In this document: positions 43,175-53,200 of the stretch, piece after piece
How the letters are laid out: each line of letters opens with the position of its first letter
Numbering within the stretch: the first letter of the stretch is position 1
NCBI RefSeq assembly: GCF_934294775.1
Contig: NZ_CAKRAH010000006.1
Location: 1 to 64,000, forward strand
Length of the DNA stretch: 64,000 nt
From: an uncultured Dorea sp.
GTDB taxonomy: Bacteria; Bacillota; Clostridia; Lachnospirales; Lachnospiraceae
Direction of reading: 5' to 3'
Program-made: the position numbers and the translations under genes
The notes under the pieces: generated by a model
What the model was told of the DNA's origin: nothing
The model's input: only the letters and a program-made list of their open reading frames with translations
Databases searched by the model: none

Positions 43175-44995
43175 TTAGTTTACCTTTAAAGAATAATCCC
43201 ATTTTTTCAATGTAAGATTCGGATTATATGCCGGATCACCATTTTTCAGAATTGAAATCCAATGACTTCGCATATATTCAATCTCACTTTGAAACCTTCT
43301 TACTTTTTCTTTTGTATCTTCCGGTCCTCTTGTCTTTGATTCATAATGATATAATTCTACATATGGGTCATATACAATTAAATATCCTTTTTTGCGAATT
43401 CGCAGGCACAAATCCACATCATTAAACGCTATTTGCAGTTTTTCTTCCAACCCGCCAACTTCTTCAAACACAGACCTCTTAATCAACATACATGCCGCCG
43501 TAACCGCACTAAGATCCTGTTGTATAGAAGCTCTATGCATATAACCAGTATATCCCCTTTTCATTCCAACAAATACACTGCCGGCAACACCACCAATTCC
43601 GATTATAATTCCTGCATGTTGAACTGTATCATCTGGGTAATAGAGCCTTGCACCTACTGCACCTACTTCTTCTCTCTGGCAGTGTGATAGCATTTCTTGC
43701 AGCCAGTCTCCGTTTATTACTTCCATATCATTATTTAAAAGTAACAAATAATCGCCCCTTGCATGTCCTGCTCCGAAATTATTAATTGCAGAATAATTAA
43801 ATTCTCCTTGCCAATATATTACCCTGATTTTTTCTTTCTTACTTATCTCATTATAATATTCAAAAGTTTCTTTTTCCGTACTGTTATTTTCTATAATAAT
43901 TATTTCATAATTGTCGTAATCCGTCAATTTTTCAATTGACCTTAAGCACTTATCCAATGTTTCCTTCTGATCCTTATTTGGAATCAGAATAGATATCAAC
44001 GGATTTCCCGATATTTTATATTTCACTCTATAAAAACCAAGATTATCAGTAAGCGACACCTCTCCTTCTGTCTGACAACGCTTCAGGTGTTCTTCAATTG
44101 CCTCCTTGCCAGCATCATAAGCGTACATTTTACTCAACGGATTGTCCGCCGTTGATTCTTGATGAATTCTCCAATGATACAAAATTTTCGCAATATGCTC
44201 AATATGTTCTGCTTTTTCCACACAGCGCAAAATCAGATCATAATCCTGGGCTCCATTATACACTGCCCGAAACCTTCCCACCTCTTCTACCAGTTCTTTT
44301 TTAGCAACAAAAAAATGACAGATGTAATTATTCGATCTCAGCATGTCCAAATTAAAATCCGGCTTAAAATTGGGTGCAAAATACTCTTCCAGATTGGTGG
44401 TTACTTTATCCTCATCTGAATATAATACATCTGTCTTTTCATTTTCATTTATGCGTTTTACAATTTCATATAACGCAGATTCTTCTAACAAATCATCATG
44501 ATCCAACAGTCCCACATATTCCCCCGTTGCAATATCCAATGCTCTGTTCGTATTCTGCGCAATTCCTTCATTTTCCACCACATCTACAACTTTGATTCTG
44601 GAATCTTTTCTTGTACAAATATCAAGGATTCTTCTTACATTATCATTGGCAGGATTCGCATTGGCAATACAAAGTTCCCAGTTTGGATAAGTCTGTACTC
44701 TCACAGATTGAATCATCTGTTTCAGGAACTCTTCCGGTGTATTATATACTGGTACAAGTACACTGATCTTTGGCGCATATGCAAACACCTGATTTTTTTG
44801 CTTTTCTAATTCTTTTTCAGATGGTTTGTGCTCCTGTAGCCATTCTTTATAATCAATATCTGTCTTCTGAAACCGTTCAGTAAGTTTAATCCAAAAGCCT
44901 TTGGGTCCATAATGACGCAAATAAAGTATCCCCTTCTTTAAATTGTAAGGGGATACTTTTTTTATTATATTTATATAATCTAATCCATTGCTCAT
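43175..44995 (-). CDS. Two-domain family 2 glycosyltransferase
   Basis: A 606-residue protein with two GT2 domains. The first (about 75-300) has ISVLVPVYNTPEEFL and LLDHDDLLEE; the second (about 340-570) has ISILIPNKDQKETL, LLLLNNDMEVINGDW and FNDVDLCLRIRKKG. Both carry an intact acidic motif, so two linkages or a repeating disaccharide may be made. Similar two-domain enzymes are found in rhamnan and S-layer glycan clusters. The first codons hold a strong hairpin (44924-44960). A promoter lies at 45045-45073, so this gene heads the second half of the locus. Confidence 0.9.
   Translation of the reverse strand: MSNGLDYINIIKKVSPYNLKKGILYLRHYGPKGFWIKLTERFQKTDIDYKEWLQEHKPSEKELEKQKNQVFAYAPKISVLVPVYNTPEEFLKQMIQSVRVQTYPNWELCIANANPANDNVRRILDICTRKDSRIKVVDVVENEGIAQNTNRALDIATGEYVGLLDHDDLLEESALYEIVKRINENEKTDVLYSDEDKVTTNLEEYFAPNFKPDFNLDMLRSNNYICHFFVAKKELVEEVGRFRAVYNGAQDYDLILRCVEKAEHIEHIAKILYHWRIHQESTADNPLSKMYAYDAGKEAIEEHLKRCQTEGEVSLTDNLGFYRVKYKISGNPLISILIPNKDQKETLDKCLRSIEKLTDYDNYEIIIIENNSTEKETFEYYNEISKKEKIRVIYWQGEFNYSAINNFGAGHARGDYLLLLNNDMEVINGDWLQEMLSHCQREEVGAVGARLYYPDDTVQHAGIIIGIGGVAGSVFVGMKRGYTGYMHRASIQQDLSAVTAACMLIKRSVFEEVGGLEEKLQIAFNDVDLCLRIRKKGYLIVYDPYVELYHYESKTRGPEDTKEKVRRFQSEIEYMRSHWISILKNGDPAYNPNLTLKKWDYSLKVN
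44924..44960 (+). terminator. Terminator-like hairpin inside the first codons of the two-domain GT2
   Basis: Perfect 13-bp stem (44924-44936 with 44948-44960, AAAGTATCCCCTT) and an 11-base loop, followed on the plus strand by TTTTATTA. In the plus direction it is a textbook intrinsic terminator antisense to the gene start. In the minus-strand mRNA it is a hairpin at about codons 12-24. Confidence 0.6.
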
Positions 44996-45044
44996 AGAGA
45001 ATATCCTCTCATATAATTACATAATCTTCCTTTTTATCTGAATC

Positions 45045-45073
45045 ATTGTAACATACGGTTAACATTTCGGCAA
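45045..45073 (-). promoter_or_regulatory. SigmaA promoter of the GT2-PGT-LCP operon
   Basis: TTGCCG (45068-45073), a 17-base spacer and TACAAT (45045-45050) on the minus strand, about 50 bases before the GT2 start. It makes the distal half of the locus independent of the rfb transcript. Confidence 0.65.
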
Positions 45074-45172
45074 TATTTATATTCTTAATATTATATGAAT
45101 TAGCACTATATAAACATACTTTATAAACCTTTCAAGCATTAACAATTATCTTATTTTCGTTATATTTAATGT

Positions 45173-45781
45173 CTAGAAATGGAATGTATCTTTCAATCCC
45201 ACCCACAGCTGGTCTTTATCACTTAAGTTCAGTGGAGTTCCATCTTCCAGTGCATAGCCTTCGCCGGAAGCAGTTCCTTTATATTCTCCTGTCAATGTCG
45301 GCCATTCAATACCGATCTCAGGATCATTCCATGCCAGTCCGCCTTCATCTCCCGGATGATAGAAGTCTGTACATTTGTAGCAGAACTCAGCAAGATCACT
45401 TAATACCAGGAATCCGTGTGCGAATCCTTCCGGAATATAGAACTGTTTTTTATTTTCTTCTGTCAGTTCTACGCCGAACCATTTACCATATGTCTCGCTG
45501 TCACTTCTTAAGTCAACCGCAACATCGAATACAGATCCTTTTACGACACGGACCAGTTTTCCCTGTGGGAACTCTTTCTGGAAGTGAAGTCCTCTTAACA
45601 CACCTTTTGTAGAGCTTGACTGGTTATCCTGTACAAACTGCATGGTAAGACCTGCTTCTTCCATATCTTTCTGGTTGTATGTTTCCATAAAATATCCTCT
45701 TGCATCTCCATGAACAGTTGGTTCAATTACACAGAGTCCCTGGATTCCGCCTGCATTTTTTTCTACTTTAATCTGTCCCAT
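45173..45781 (-). CDS. rfbC: dTDP-4-dehydrorhamnose 3,5-epimerase
   Basis: A 202-residue cupin-fold epimerase of normal length. It contains DARGYFMETY, LRGLHFQ with the catalytic histidine, VFDVAVDLRSDSETYGKW and GFAHGFLVL. It makes the third step to dTDP-L-rhamnose. The ATG at 45781 has AAGGAG nine bases upstream, which excludes the 14 extra residues of the longer frame. It is last in rfbABDC. A hairpin in the rfbD-rfbC gap may shape transcript stability. Confidence 0.95.
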   Translation of the reverse strand: MGQIKVEKNAGGIQGLCVIEPTVHGDARGYFMETYNQKDMEEAGLTMQFVQDNQSSSTKGVLRGLHFQKEFPQGKLVRVVKGSVFDVAVDLRSDSETYGKWFGVELTEENKKQFYIPEGFAHGFLVLSDLAEFCYKCTDFYHPGDEGGLAWNDPEIGIEWPTLTGEYKGTASGEGYALEDGTPLNLSDKDQLWVGLKDTFHF

Positions 45782-45811
45782 TTTATCTGTCTCCTTATTT
45801 AAATGTGATTT

Positions 45812-45840
45812 AATCCCAGCCACAAACAGTGGCTGAGATT
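45812..45840 (-). other. Hairpin in the rfbD-rfbC gap
   Basis: Stem 45812-45822 / 45830-45840 (11 pairs, one wobble) with a 7-base loop and no T-run. It is more likely a processing or stability element than a terminator. Confidence 0.5.
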
Positions 45841-45859
45841 AGTTTTAAGATATATATAA

Positions 45860-46801
45860 TTAAAATTCAATTTCTTTCAGATATCTTCCAAGTGCATCCT
45901 GCCATGTCGGAAGTGGAGTAAATCCATTTTCTACAAGTTTGCTCTTATCCAGGCGGCTATTGAAAGGTCTTGCCGCTTTGGATACACCATACTCTTCTGT
46001 AGTCACAGGAAGAACTGTTACTTTATCTTCGCTGTATTCTTCATGGCCAAGCTCCGTTGCCTGACGAAAGATTTCTTTTGTGAAGTCATACCAGCTGATA
46101 TATCCGCCTTCGTTTGTTGCATGATAATAACCATATTTTTCTGTTTCAATCATGTCTACAAGAAGTCTTGCAAGGTCAAATGTATAAGTTGGTGTTCCAA
46201 TCTGGTCGTTTACAACTTTCAATGTATCGTGTGTCTTTGCAACATTTAACATTGTCTTGATGAAGTTCTTACCATTTTTACCAAATACCCACGCAATACG
46301 TACGATAAAGTATTTCTCCAGTGTCTCTGAAACTGCCAGTTCTCCGGCAAGTTTTGTTTCACCGTATACATTCAGAGGCTTGTAATCTTTGCAGTCTGGC
46401 TCCCAGGCTTTCTCGCCCTGTCCGTCGAATACATAATCTGTGCTGATATATACCATCTTGCAATCCAGTTTTTTACATACATCTGCAATGTTCTTTGTTC
46501 CTGTTGCATTAACAGCTTTTACGATTTCTTTCTTGTCATCGTCTTCTGCAAGATCTACGGCTGTCCATGCTGCACAGTGTACAACAACATCCGGTTTTGC
46601 TTCTGTCAGGACCTTTTCTACAGATCCTGCATCTGTAATATCCATTGGCACATATGGCATAGTTGTTACCGCTGTTCCGTCCTGGATCCCACTGTATGTT
46701 TCTTTAATGTCAGAACCAATTCCCTCGTATCCACGAGCTGCAAGTTCGTTCATTACATCATGACCAAGCTGTCCGCCAACACCTGTCACTAATACTTTCA
46801 T
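45860..46801 (-). CDS. rfbD: dTDP-4-dehydrorhamnose reductase
   Basis: A 313-residue short-chain dehydrogenase-type protein. The NADPH-binding start is MKVLVTGVGGQLGHDV, the catalytic motif is YGETKLAGE, and VFDGQGEKAW and FNSRLDKSKL are family blocks. It reduces the epimerised keto sugar to dTDP-L-rhamnose. The start overlaps the rfbB stop by one base in TAATG, so the genes are translationally coupled. Confidence 0.97.
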   Translation of the reverse strand: MKVLVTGVGGQLGHDVMNELAARGYEGIGSDIKETYSGIQDGTAVTTMPYVPMDITDAGSVEKVLTEAKPDVVVHCAAWTAVDLAEDDDKKEIVKAVNATGTKNIADVCKKLDCKMVYISTDYVFDGQGEKAWEPDCKDYKPLNVYGETKLAGELAVSETLEKYFIVRIAWVFGKNGKNFIKTMLNVAKTHDTLKVVNDQIGTPTYTFDLARLLVDMIETEKYGYYHATNEGGYISWYDFTKEIFRQATELGHEEYSEDKVTVLPVTTEEYGVSKAARPFNSRLDKSKLVENGFTPLPTWQDALGRYLKEIEF

Positions 46802-47832
46802 TATTTGATCTCCTCTCGATGAGCATACATTTTTTCATAGTAGTTCTGGTATTCTCCGGAAATGATTGTCTCCCACCATTCTTTGTTATCCAGATACCAT
46901 TTGATTGTCTTTTTGATACCATCTTCGAATTTTGTCTCTGGAAGCCATCCAAGTTCGTTGTGGATCTTAGTTGGGTCGATTGCGTAACGCATATCGTGTC
47001 CTTTACGGTCTTCTACATGTGTGATCAGACTTTCTGGTTTTCCAAGTTCTTTACAGATAATCTTAACGATCTCGATGTTTGTCTTTTCGTTGTGTCCACC
47101 TACGTTATATACTTCTCCGACTCTTCCGTTATGAATGATCAGATCGATTGCTTTGCAGTGATCTTCTACGTATAACCAGTCACGTACATTTAAACCTTCT
47201 CCGTATACCGGAAGCGGTTTGTCATTTAATGCATTTGCGATCATAAGCGGGATCAGCTTCTCTGGGAAGTGATATGGTCCGTAGTTGTTAGAGCATCTAC
47301 TGATTGTTACAGGCAGTCCGTATGTTCTGTGATAAGCAAGAACTAACAGGTCTGCTGCAGCTTTTGATGAGCTGTATGGGCTGCTTGTATGAATTGGTGT
47401 CTCCTCTGTGAAGAACAGGTCTGGTCTGTCAAGTGGCAGATCTCCGTATACTTCATCTGTAGATACCTGGTGGTAACGTTTGATACCATATTTTCTACAT
47501 GCATCCATAAGTACTGCTGTACCTTTGATATTTGTATCCAGGAATACTTCCGGGTTCTCGATAGAACGGTCTACGTGGCTTTCTGCTGCGAAGTTTACAA
47601 CCATGTCTGGTTTTTCTTCTTCAAATAATTTGTAAACTGCTTCACGGTCTGTGATGCTTTCTTTTACAAAACGGAAATTCGGGTTGTCCATAACTGGTTC
47701 CAGTGTAGATAAGTTTCCTGCATATGTCAGGCAGTCCAGACAAACGATACGATAATCTGGGTATTTATTTAACATATGAAATACAAAGTTACTTCCAATG
47801 AATCCGGCTCCTCCGGTTACGATAATTGTCAT
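46801..47832 (-). CDS. rfbB: dTDP-glucose 4,6-dehydratase
   Basis: A 343-residue extended short-chain dehydrogenase. It shows GGAGFIGSNFV for NAD, STDEVYGDLP with the catalytic Asp-Glu neighbourhood, and YSSSKAAADLL with the Tyr-Lys pair. It turns dTDP-glucose into the 4-keto-6-deoxy sugar. It lies 92 bases after rfbA and directly overlaps rfbD. Confidence 0.97.
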   Translation of the reverse strand: MTIIVTGGAGFIGSNFVFHMLNKYPDYRIVCLDCLTYAGNLSTLEPVMDNPNFRFVKESITDREAVYKLFEEEKPDMVVNFAAESHVDRSIENPEVFLDTNIKGTAVLMDACRKYGIKRYHQVSTDEVYGDLPLDRPDLFFTEETPIHTSSPYSSSKAAADLLVLAYHRTYGLPVTISRCSNNYGPYHFPEKLIPLMIANALNDKPLPVYGEGLNVRDWLYVEDHCKAIDLIIHNGRVGEVYNVGGHNEKTNIEIVKIICKELGKPESLITHVEDRKGHDMRYAIDPTKIHNELGWLPETKFEDGIKKTIKWYLDNKEWWETIISGEYQNYYEKMYAHREEIK

Positions 47833-47924
47833 TTTCTTATTTCCTCTTTTCTTTTTATTGTATACAGGATTCTTTCTACAAGAATCCTGTCCGCTATCTT
47901 AAATTCTCGATTTCAGCTGAAATT

Positions 47925-48821
47925 CTAATACAGATTTTCTCTGTATTTTCCATCCAGGACGTCTTTTAAGTACTGTCCGTACTGGTTTTTCTTCAGTACT
48001 TCATATACTTCCATGATCTCATCCTTGCTGATCCATCCATTCAGGTATGCAATCTCTTCCAGACATGCGATCTTACGATGCTGATGTGTCTCAACTGTCT
48101 TAACAAAGTTTGTTGCATCAACAAGGCTTTCATGTGTACCTGTATCAAGCCATGTGAATCCCTGACCAAGAAGTTCTACATTCAGGTTGCCTTTTTCAAG
48201 ATATACGCGGTTAAGATCTGTGATCTCCAGCTCTCCACGTGCACTTGGTTTTAATTCTTTGGCATATTTTACAACGTTGTTGTCGTAGAAATAAAGTCCT
48301 GTTACACAATAATTACTCTTTGGCTGCGCCGGTTTTTCTTCGATGGAAATAGCTTTTCCGTCATGATCGAATTCTACGATACCAAAACGCTCCGGATCAT
48401 CTACGTAGTATCCGAATACTGTAGCACCTTTTCCTGATTCTGCATTTTCAACAGCTGCTTTCAGACGTTTATTCAGTCCGTGTCCTGCAAAGATATTGTC
48501 TCCAAGAACCATGGCTACTGTATCATCTCCGATAAATTCTTCACCGATGATGAAAGCCTGCGCAAGTCCGTCCGGACTTGACTGTACTGCATAAGACAGA
48601 TTTACACCAAACTGATGTCCATCTCCGAGCAGTTCTTTAAATCTTGGTGTATCCTGTGGTGTTGAGATGATCAGGATATCACGGATTCCGGCGTTCATAA
48701 GTACTGACATCGGATAATAGATCATTGGCTTGTCATAGATTGGCAGTAACTGTTTTGAAGTTACCATTGTTAATGGGTACAGACGTGTGCCTGAACCACC
48801 TGCTAAAATAATTCCTTTCAT
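47925..48821 (-). CDS. rfbA: Glucose-1-phosphate thymidylyltransferase
   Basis: A 298-residue nucleotidyltransferase. It opens [18 protein letters not shown], with [28 protein letters not shown] and [18 protein letters not shown]. It makes dTDP-glucose, the first step to dTDP-L-rhamnose, and is usually feedback-inhibited by the product. GAGGAGG precedes the ATG. It heads rfbABDC. The promoter at 48915-48945 has an over-long spacer and a MerR-type regulator gene lies just upstream. Confidence 0.97.
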   Translation of the reverse strand: MKGIILAGGSGTRLYPLTMVTSKQLLPIYDKPMIYYPMSVLMNAGIRDILIISTPQDTPRFKELLGDGHQFGVNLSYAVQSSPDGLAQAFIIGEEFIGDDTVAMVLGDNIFAGHGLNKRLKAAVENAESGKGATVFGYYVDDPERFGIVEFDHDGKAISIEEKPAQPKSNYCVTGLYFYDNNVVKYAKELKPSARGELEITDLNRVYLEKGNLNVELLGQGFTWLDTGTHESLVDATNFVKTVETHQHRKIACLEEIAYLNGWISKDEIMEVYEVLKKNQYGQYLKDVLDGKYRENLY

Positions 48822-48914
48822 TTCAGGAACCTCCTCTTATAATAAATAGGTTTTCAAGTTCTTCTTCAGTTATTCAAGTCTTTTTCTTCTAGTCTTTTTT
48901 CTTACTTTATTTGC

Positions 48915-48945
48915 ATTATAAAAGATGACCTTAGGTTACCTTCAA
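48915..48945 (-). promoter_or_regulatory. rfbABDC promoter with a 19-base spacer and central dyad (MerR-type)
   Basis: TTGAAG (48940-48945), a 19-base spacer and a perfect TATAAT (48915-48920) on the minus strand. Within the spacer lies the dyad TNACCT-A-AGGTNA, which on the plus strand is centred at 48932. A 19-base spacer with a dyad is the hallmark of promoters activated by MerR-family regulators. A MerR-type gene ends 48 bases upstream of the -35 box. Confidence 0.6.
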
Positions 48946-48992
48946 GTATTTTTTTCAAAAATTGTAACTTTTTTGTAATATTTAAGAACATC

Positions 48993-50177
48993 TTAAGATT
49001 TTTTGCAGCTAAAAACACCTGCATCCTTCGTAATCCTAAAGCCTCCAGCTGTTTTTTTTCTCACATAAGACTGAAATTCTTTATAACGGTCCAGGATATA
49101 CTGTCCCTGATTGCCATGACAGGAAAGAATATAGGAAATCAACGGTTCTGGTTCTGATACCAGCAGATAATCTTCATACTCTTTCCACTCCACACATTCA
49201 AAAAATGGTTTTAAGATTTCTTCCCCATTTTCTCTTCCAAATCGTTCATACAATTTTTCTGCTGCCAGAACGATTCTGTCATCAAATTTTCCAACCAGTT
49301 CACTTACTTCTTTCATATGCTCATTCCCATATGTGCTACAGATAAGTATCCCTCCTGGCTTTAATACACGTCTGATCTCCTGGCATGCTTTTTCCACATC
49401 TTCGCAGTAAAACAATACATGATCTGCAACCACAAGGTCAAACTCATTCTCTCCGTACGGTATCTTCTGTGCCGGAAATACCCGAAAGTGGAATCTCTCA
49501 TCTGTTGTCCCGATGGTACGTCTGGCATCCCTTAACATTCCATCCGAAATATCTGACAGCACTACCTCTACATGAGCAGGAAGTTTTCCCTTATCCTTTG
49601 CCCACAACGTTCCGTCTCCACATCCAATTTCCAGAATTTTCTGTCCTTCTTTTATATTCAACTGTTCATAAACCCAGGAAAACCAGCCTTGTTTATTCTT
49701 AGAATACAAGCTATGAAGATTAATTCTTGCAGATATATTGGATGCATCCTGATACTGGTTCTTCATACTCTTTTCCATTCCCGTCAGGTGAATCAGATTC
49801 AGCATCTGGCTCCAATCAATAGAATGTTCTTTTTGTATCATCTCCGAAGTATCCTGAATCGCTTTTTCCACCAGCTGCATCTGTTCAATTCTGTCTCTTA
49901 CTAGCTTCAGCTGGATATTCAGAGAGTTCAGCATGAAATGATAATCCGCATCATCAATGGTCATATCTCTGATATCATCCAGCGAAAATCCCAGATATTT
50001 CAACAGTAGGATCTGCTGCAGCCTTGCAAAATCCTCATCTGTATAAAATCTTGCACCAGCCTCCGTTACATAAGATGGTTTTAATATATTCTGTTTATCA
50101 TAATAACGAATTGTCCGCAAAGTCACATGCGCCATACGTGCAAATTCACCGGATGAGTAATAACCTTCTTTTTTCAT
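48993..50177 (-). CDS. MerR-family regulator fused to a SAM-dependent methyltransferase
   Basis: A 394-residue protein. The N-terminal MerR winged helix reads YYSSGEFARMAHVTLRTIRYYDK and is followed by a coiled-coil (about 85-125). A class I methyltransferase domain (about 160-390) carries KILEIGCGDGTLW and DLVVADHVLFYCEDVE. MerR proteins use C-terminal domains as effector sensors, so the methyltransferase fold may bind SAM or a small molecule as a signal, or modify one. The ATG at 50177 has AGGAG 11 bases upstream; the frame from 50216 is longer without support. It lies between the GH2 gene and rfbA. Confidence 0.87.
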   Translation of the reverse strand: MKKEGYYSSGEFARMAHVTLRTIRYYDKQNILKPSYVTEAGARFYTDEDFARLQQILLLKYLGFSLDDIRDMTIDDADYHFMLNSLNIQLKLVRDRIEQMQLVEKAIQDTSEMIQKEHSIDWSQMLNLIHLTGMEKSMKNQYQDASNISARINLHSLYSKNKQGWFSWVYEQLNIKEGQKILEIGCGDGTLWAKDKGKLPAHVEVVLSDISDGMLRDARRTIGTTDERFHFRVFPAQKIPYGENEFDLVVADHVLFYCEDVEKACQEIRRVLKPGGILICSTYGNEHMKEVSELVGKFDDRIVLAAEKLYERFGRENGEEILKPFFECVEWKEYEDYLLVSEPEPLISYILSCHGNQGQYILDRYKEFQSYVRKKTAGGFRITKDAGVFSCKKS

Positions 50178-50219
50178 GAATGCTCTATCTCCTTTTTCAC
50201 GCATATTTAACAGCAAGAC

Positions 50220-50243
50220 GGCCAGCAGAAATATCTGCTGGCC
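50220..50243. terminator. Perfect hairpin between the GH2 gene and the MerR-type gene
   Basis: Perfect 10-bp stem (GGCCAGCAGA / TCTGCTGGCC) with a four-base loop, 10 bases beyond the GH2 stop. The T-run is strong on the plus strand (ATTTTTTC) and weak on the minus strand (GTCTTGCTG), so termination of the GH2 transcript may be partial. Confidence 0.6.
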
Positions 50244-50253
50244 ATTTTTTCTG

Positions 50254-53200
50254 CTATTTTTTTACAAATGGTTTTGTTGTATTTCCAGGAGCTGCATCTC
50301 CTTTATTTACAATTACAATGCGAACTGCTTCCAGTCGCTTTGACAAACCTTCCGTTCCGGCGGCTTCTCCATTTTTTGCCCAGCCAAGCCAGCCGTAATC
50401 CTGTGCATGTACCTGATAATAAATATCATATTGATCCGCTTCTTTTCCAGAAAGTCTGATTTTGATTGCTTCCAGTCGCTTGGACTGTCCTTCCGTTCCC
50501 GCAAGCTGTCCATTTTTCTTTTCTTTCTGCCAGCCAATGTCCTGTATATGTGCACTGTAATTTACATTTACATTCAGAAGAGATGGCAACAGAATACTGA
50601 TAGCTTCCATTCTCTTAGATTTTCCAACACTTCCTGCCAGTTCTCCATCATATACCCAGCCGCTGTTTCCAATGTCCTGTACATGTGTCTGATATTTTAC
50701 CATTCTCTGTTCCATTGGTGTATCTGTTTTTCCAGGTGTCTCGCCGCCTTTTTTCACAAGCCGGATCTCAATTGCTTCCAGACGGTATCCATATCCGGCA
50801 GTTCCTGCTTTTTCACCATTTTTTGCCCAGTCAAGCCAGCCGAAATTTTGCGCATGTACACGATAGTAAATATCATATTTCTCCGCAATCTCTCCCGTTA
50901 ATTTTAACTGAACAGCTTCCATTCTAAGAGATTCGCCACTGGTTCCGGAAAGTTCTCCGTCTTTTACCCAGTCAAGCCAGCCTTTGTTTTCCACATGGGT
51001 ACGATATTCCACAGAGCCCTCGCAATTGGCATCTTCCAGTTTTACTTTCAACGCTTCCATTCTCTTAGACTCTCCGGTTATACCTGCTGTCTCTCCGTCT
51101 TTTACTTCATCCATCCACCCTTTGTCCTGCATATGGGTCTGATATGTAACGGATGCCGGGGTAATGGTAATACCGGAAATTTCATCTGTATAAGACTTAT
51201 AATCTCCATTCACCGTTCCTACTGCACGAATTTCATTTTCATTTTCTGCATCCAGCGTCACATCATTCCATACAAACACTCCGGACTGCTGTTTTTCACC
51301 ATAGCCAACGGATTTGTTATTTACAAAAAGTTCTACTTTGTCACAGTTAGAATAAACCTTTAACTGTTCTATACGTTTCTTTCTTTCCGTATAGCGTCTG
51401 CTTGTCAGATATACAAACTTATCTTTCTGATTCCAGTTTGCTTTATAAAAATAAAATGCATCCTTCTTGGTTCCATGATCGTAACAGACGAGTCCTTTTG
51501 TATTTGTTCTTGGAAGTCCTCCCTCATTTCTGTAACACGAGAAATCGAACATGTTCCATACAAAACTCACCGGAATATCTCCTCTGTCCTGAATCATTTT
51601 ATAATATGTTTCCAATAGATAAGACTGATACTCTTCGTAATGTTTATCTCCTGATGCATCTTTTCCGCTCCATGAGAAATCCTCATCTACAGTTGCATGC
51701 TGATTGATATTGGCTCCAGCTCCATATTCCGTAAGCATAATCGAAGTTGGCGTATCTTCTGTGCCATAATTTTTTTTATATTTATCAATCTTCTTATTTA
51801 ATGTATCTGTAATTTTTTTTCTTCCTTCTTCGCCAGCACTGGATACATCGCTTTTGAATCCTACGTAGAGATTTAATCCTGTAAAATCTACTCTTCCGTC
51901 TCTTGACCATTCAGCCGCCGTTTCATTCGCATCTGTTCCGTCAATTTCAGCCTGCACGATATATCTGCTTTCATCTTCACTTTGCGCCAGTTCCGCAAGA
52001 CTTTTATTGAATGCGATCAATGTTTCTTTATCTACTTTAAAGTCATCGCCAAACTGTGCAAATTTATCTGACTGATATACTTCATTCTGGATTCCCCACA
52101 TCATAATCGATGGATGATTATATCCCTGACGGATCATTTCTTTTAATTGCGCTCTTACGGAATCCTGATAAGATTCTGCATTGGAAAGCAGTAGATAATA
52201 TGGAATCTCTGCGTACACAATGATACCTCTTTCGTCAGCCTGATCGTATACGTACTGATCATGTGGATAATGAGATGTACGAATTGCATTTACTCCCATC
52301 TCCTGCATCAGATCCAGATCCTGTTTCTTAAGTTCATCCGGTACAGCATTTCCATATCCTTCACGGTCCTGATGAAGTCCCACACCGTGGATTTCGTATT
52401 CATTGCCATTCAGATAAAATTTTCCATCTTTGATCTCATAGGTTCTGACACCAAATTCCTTAGATACGGTATCCAGAAGATTTTCTCCTGATTCATCGTA
52501 TACTTCTACTTTCATCGTATAAAGATACGGATCTTCTGTTCCATTCCACAAATGGACAGACGGAATACGGTAATTTGTTTCAAAAGACTCAGCCGTTGTA
52601 TCGGCATCTACCATTACCGTCCTTTCATCCGTACTCACTGGATTGCCGTCTGCATCCTGAATTTCGGTAACCAGTTTCAGATTCTTAGCTTCTTCTGCTT
52701 TGTTTGACAGTTCTGTTCTAAGTTTTACTGCTGCCATATTTCCCTGAAGACTATAATCCACATAGATACCATCATTTCCATAATCTTCTGTTGCAATATA
52801 CTGATCCTCTGTAGAAATCAGTTCCACATCTCTGTAAATTCCACCCCACTGTGTATAATCTACATTAATCGGAATAGATGTTGTATCCATATTGGTTACA
52901 TTCGCAGTGATTGTAATCTGATCTTTTTCCTTTACATAATCGGAAATATCAAATACAAACGCTGAATACCCTCCAACATGTGTTCCTACTTTTTCACCAT
53001 CAATCAGCACTTCTGTATTACGTGCTGATCCGTAAAATTTCAAAAACATATGATTGTTCTTTATCTCCGAAACATCCACCGTTTTGGTATAAGTCACGGT
53101 TTTCTGGTTAAACTGTGGAATATATGATTTTGATGGATGTACATATTCCCAGCAATGTGGCAGATCTACGGTTCCGGATGCTCCTCCGTTTGGGAAACTC

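Noticed and set aside
50308..51144. CRISPR-like regular repeats
   Set aside because: The units are coding ChW repeats of about 135 bases with diverged DNA, not short identical repeats with unique spacers. No cas genes are present.
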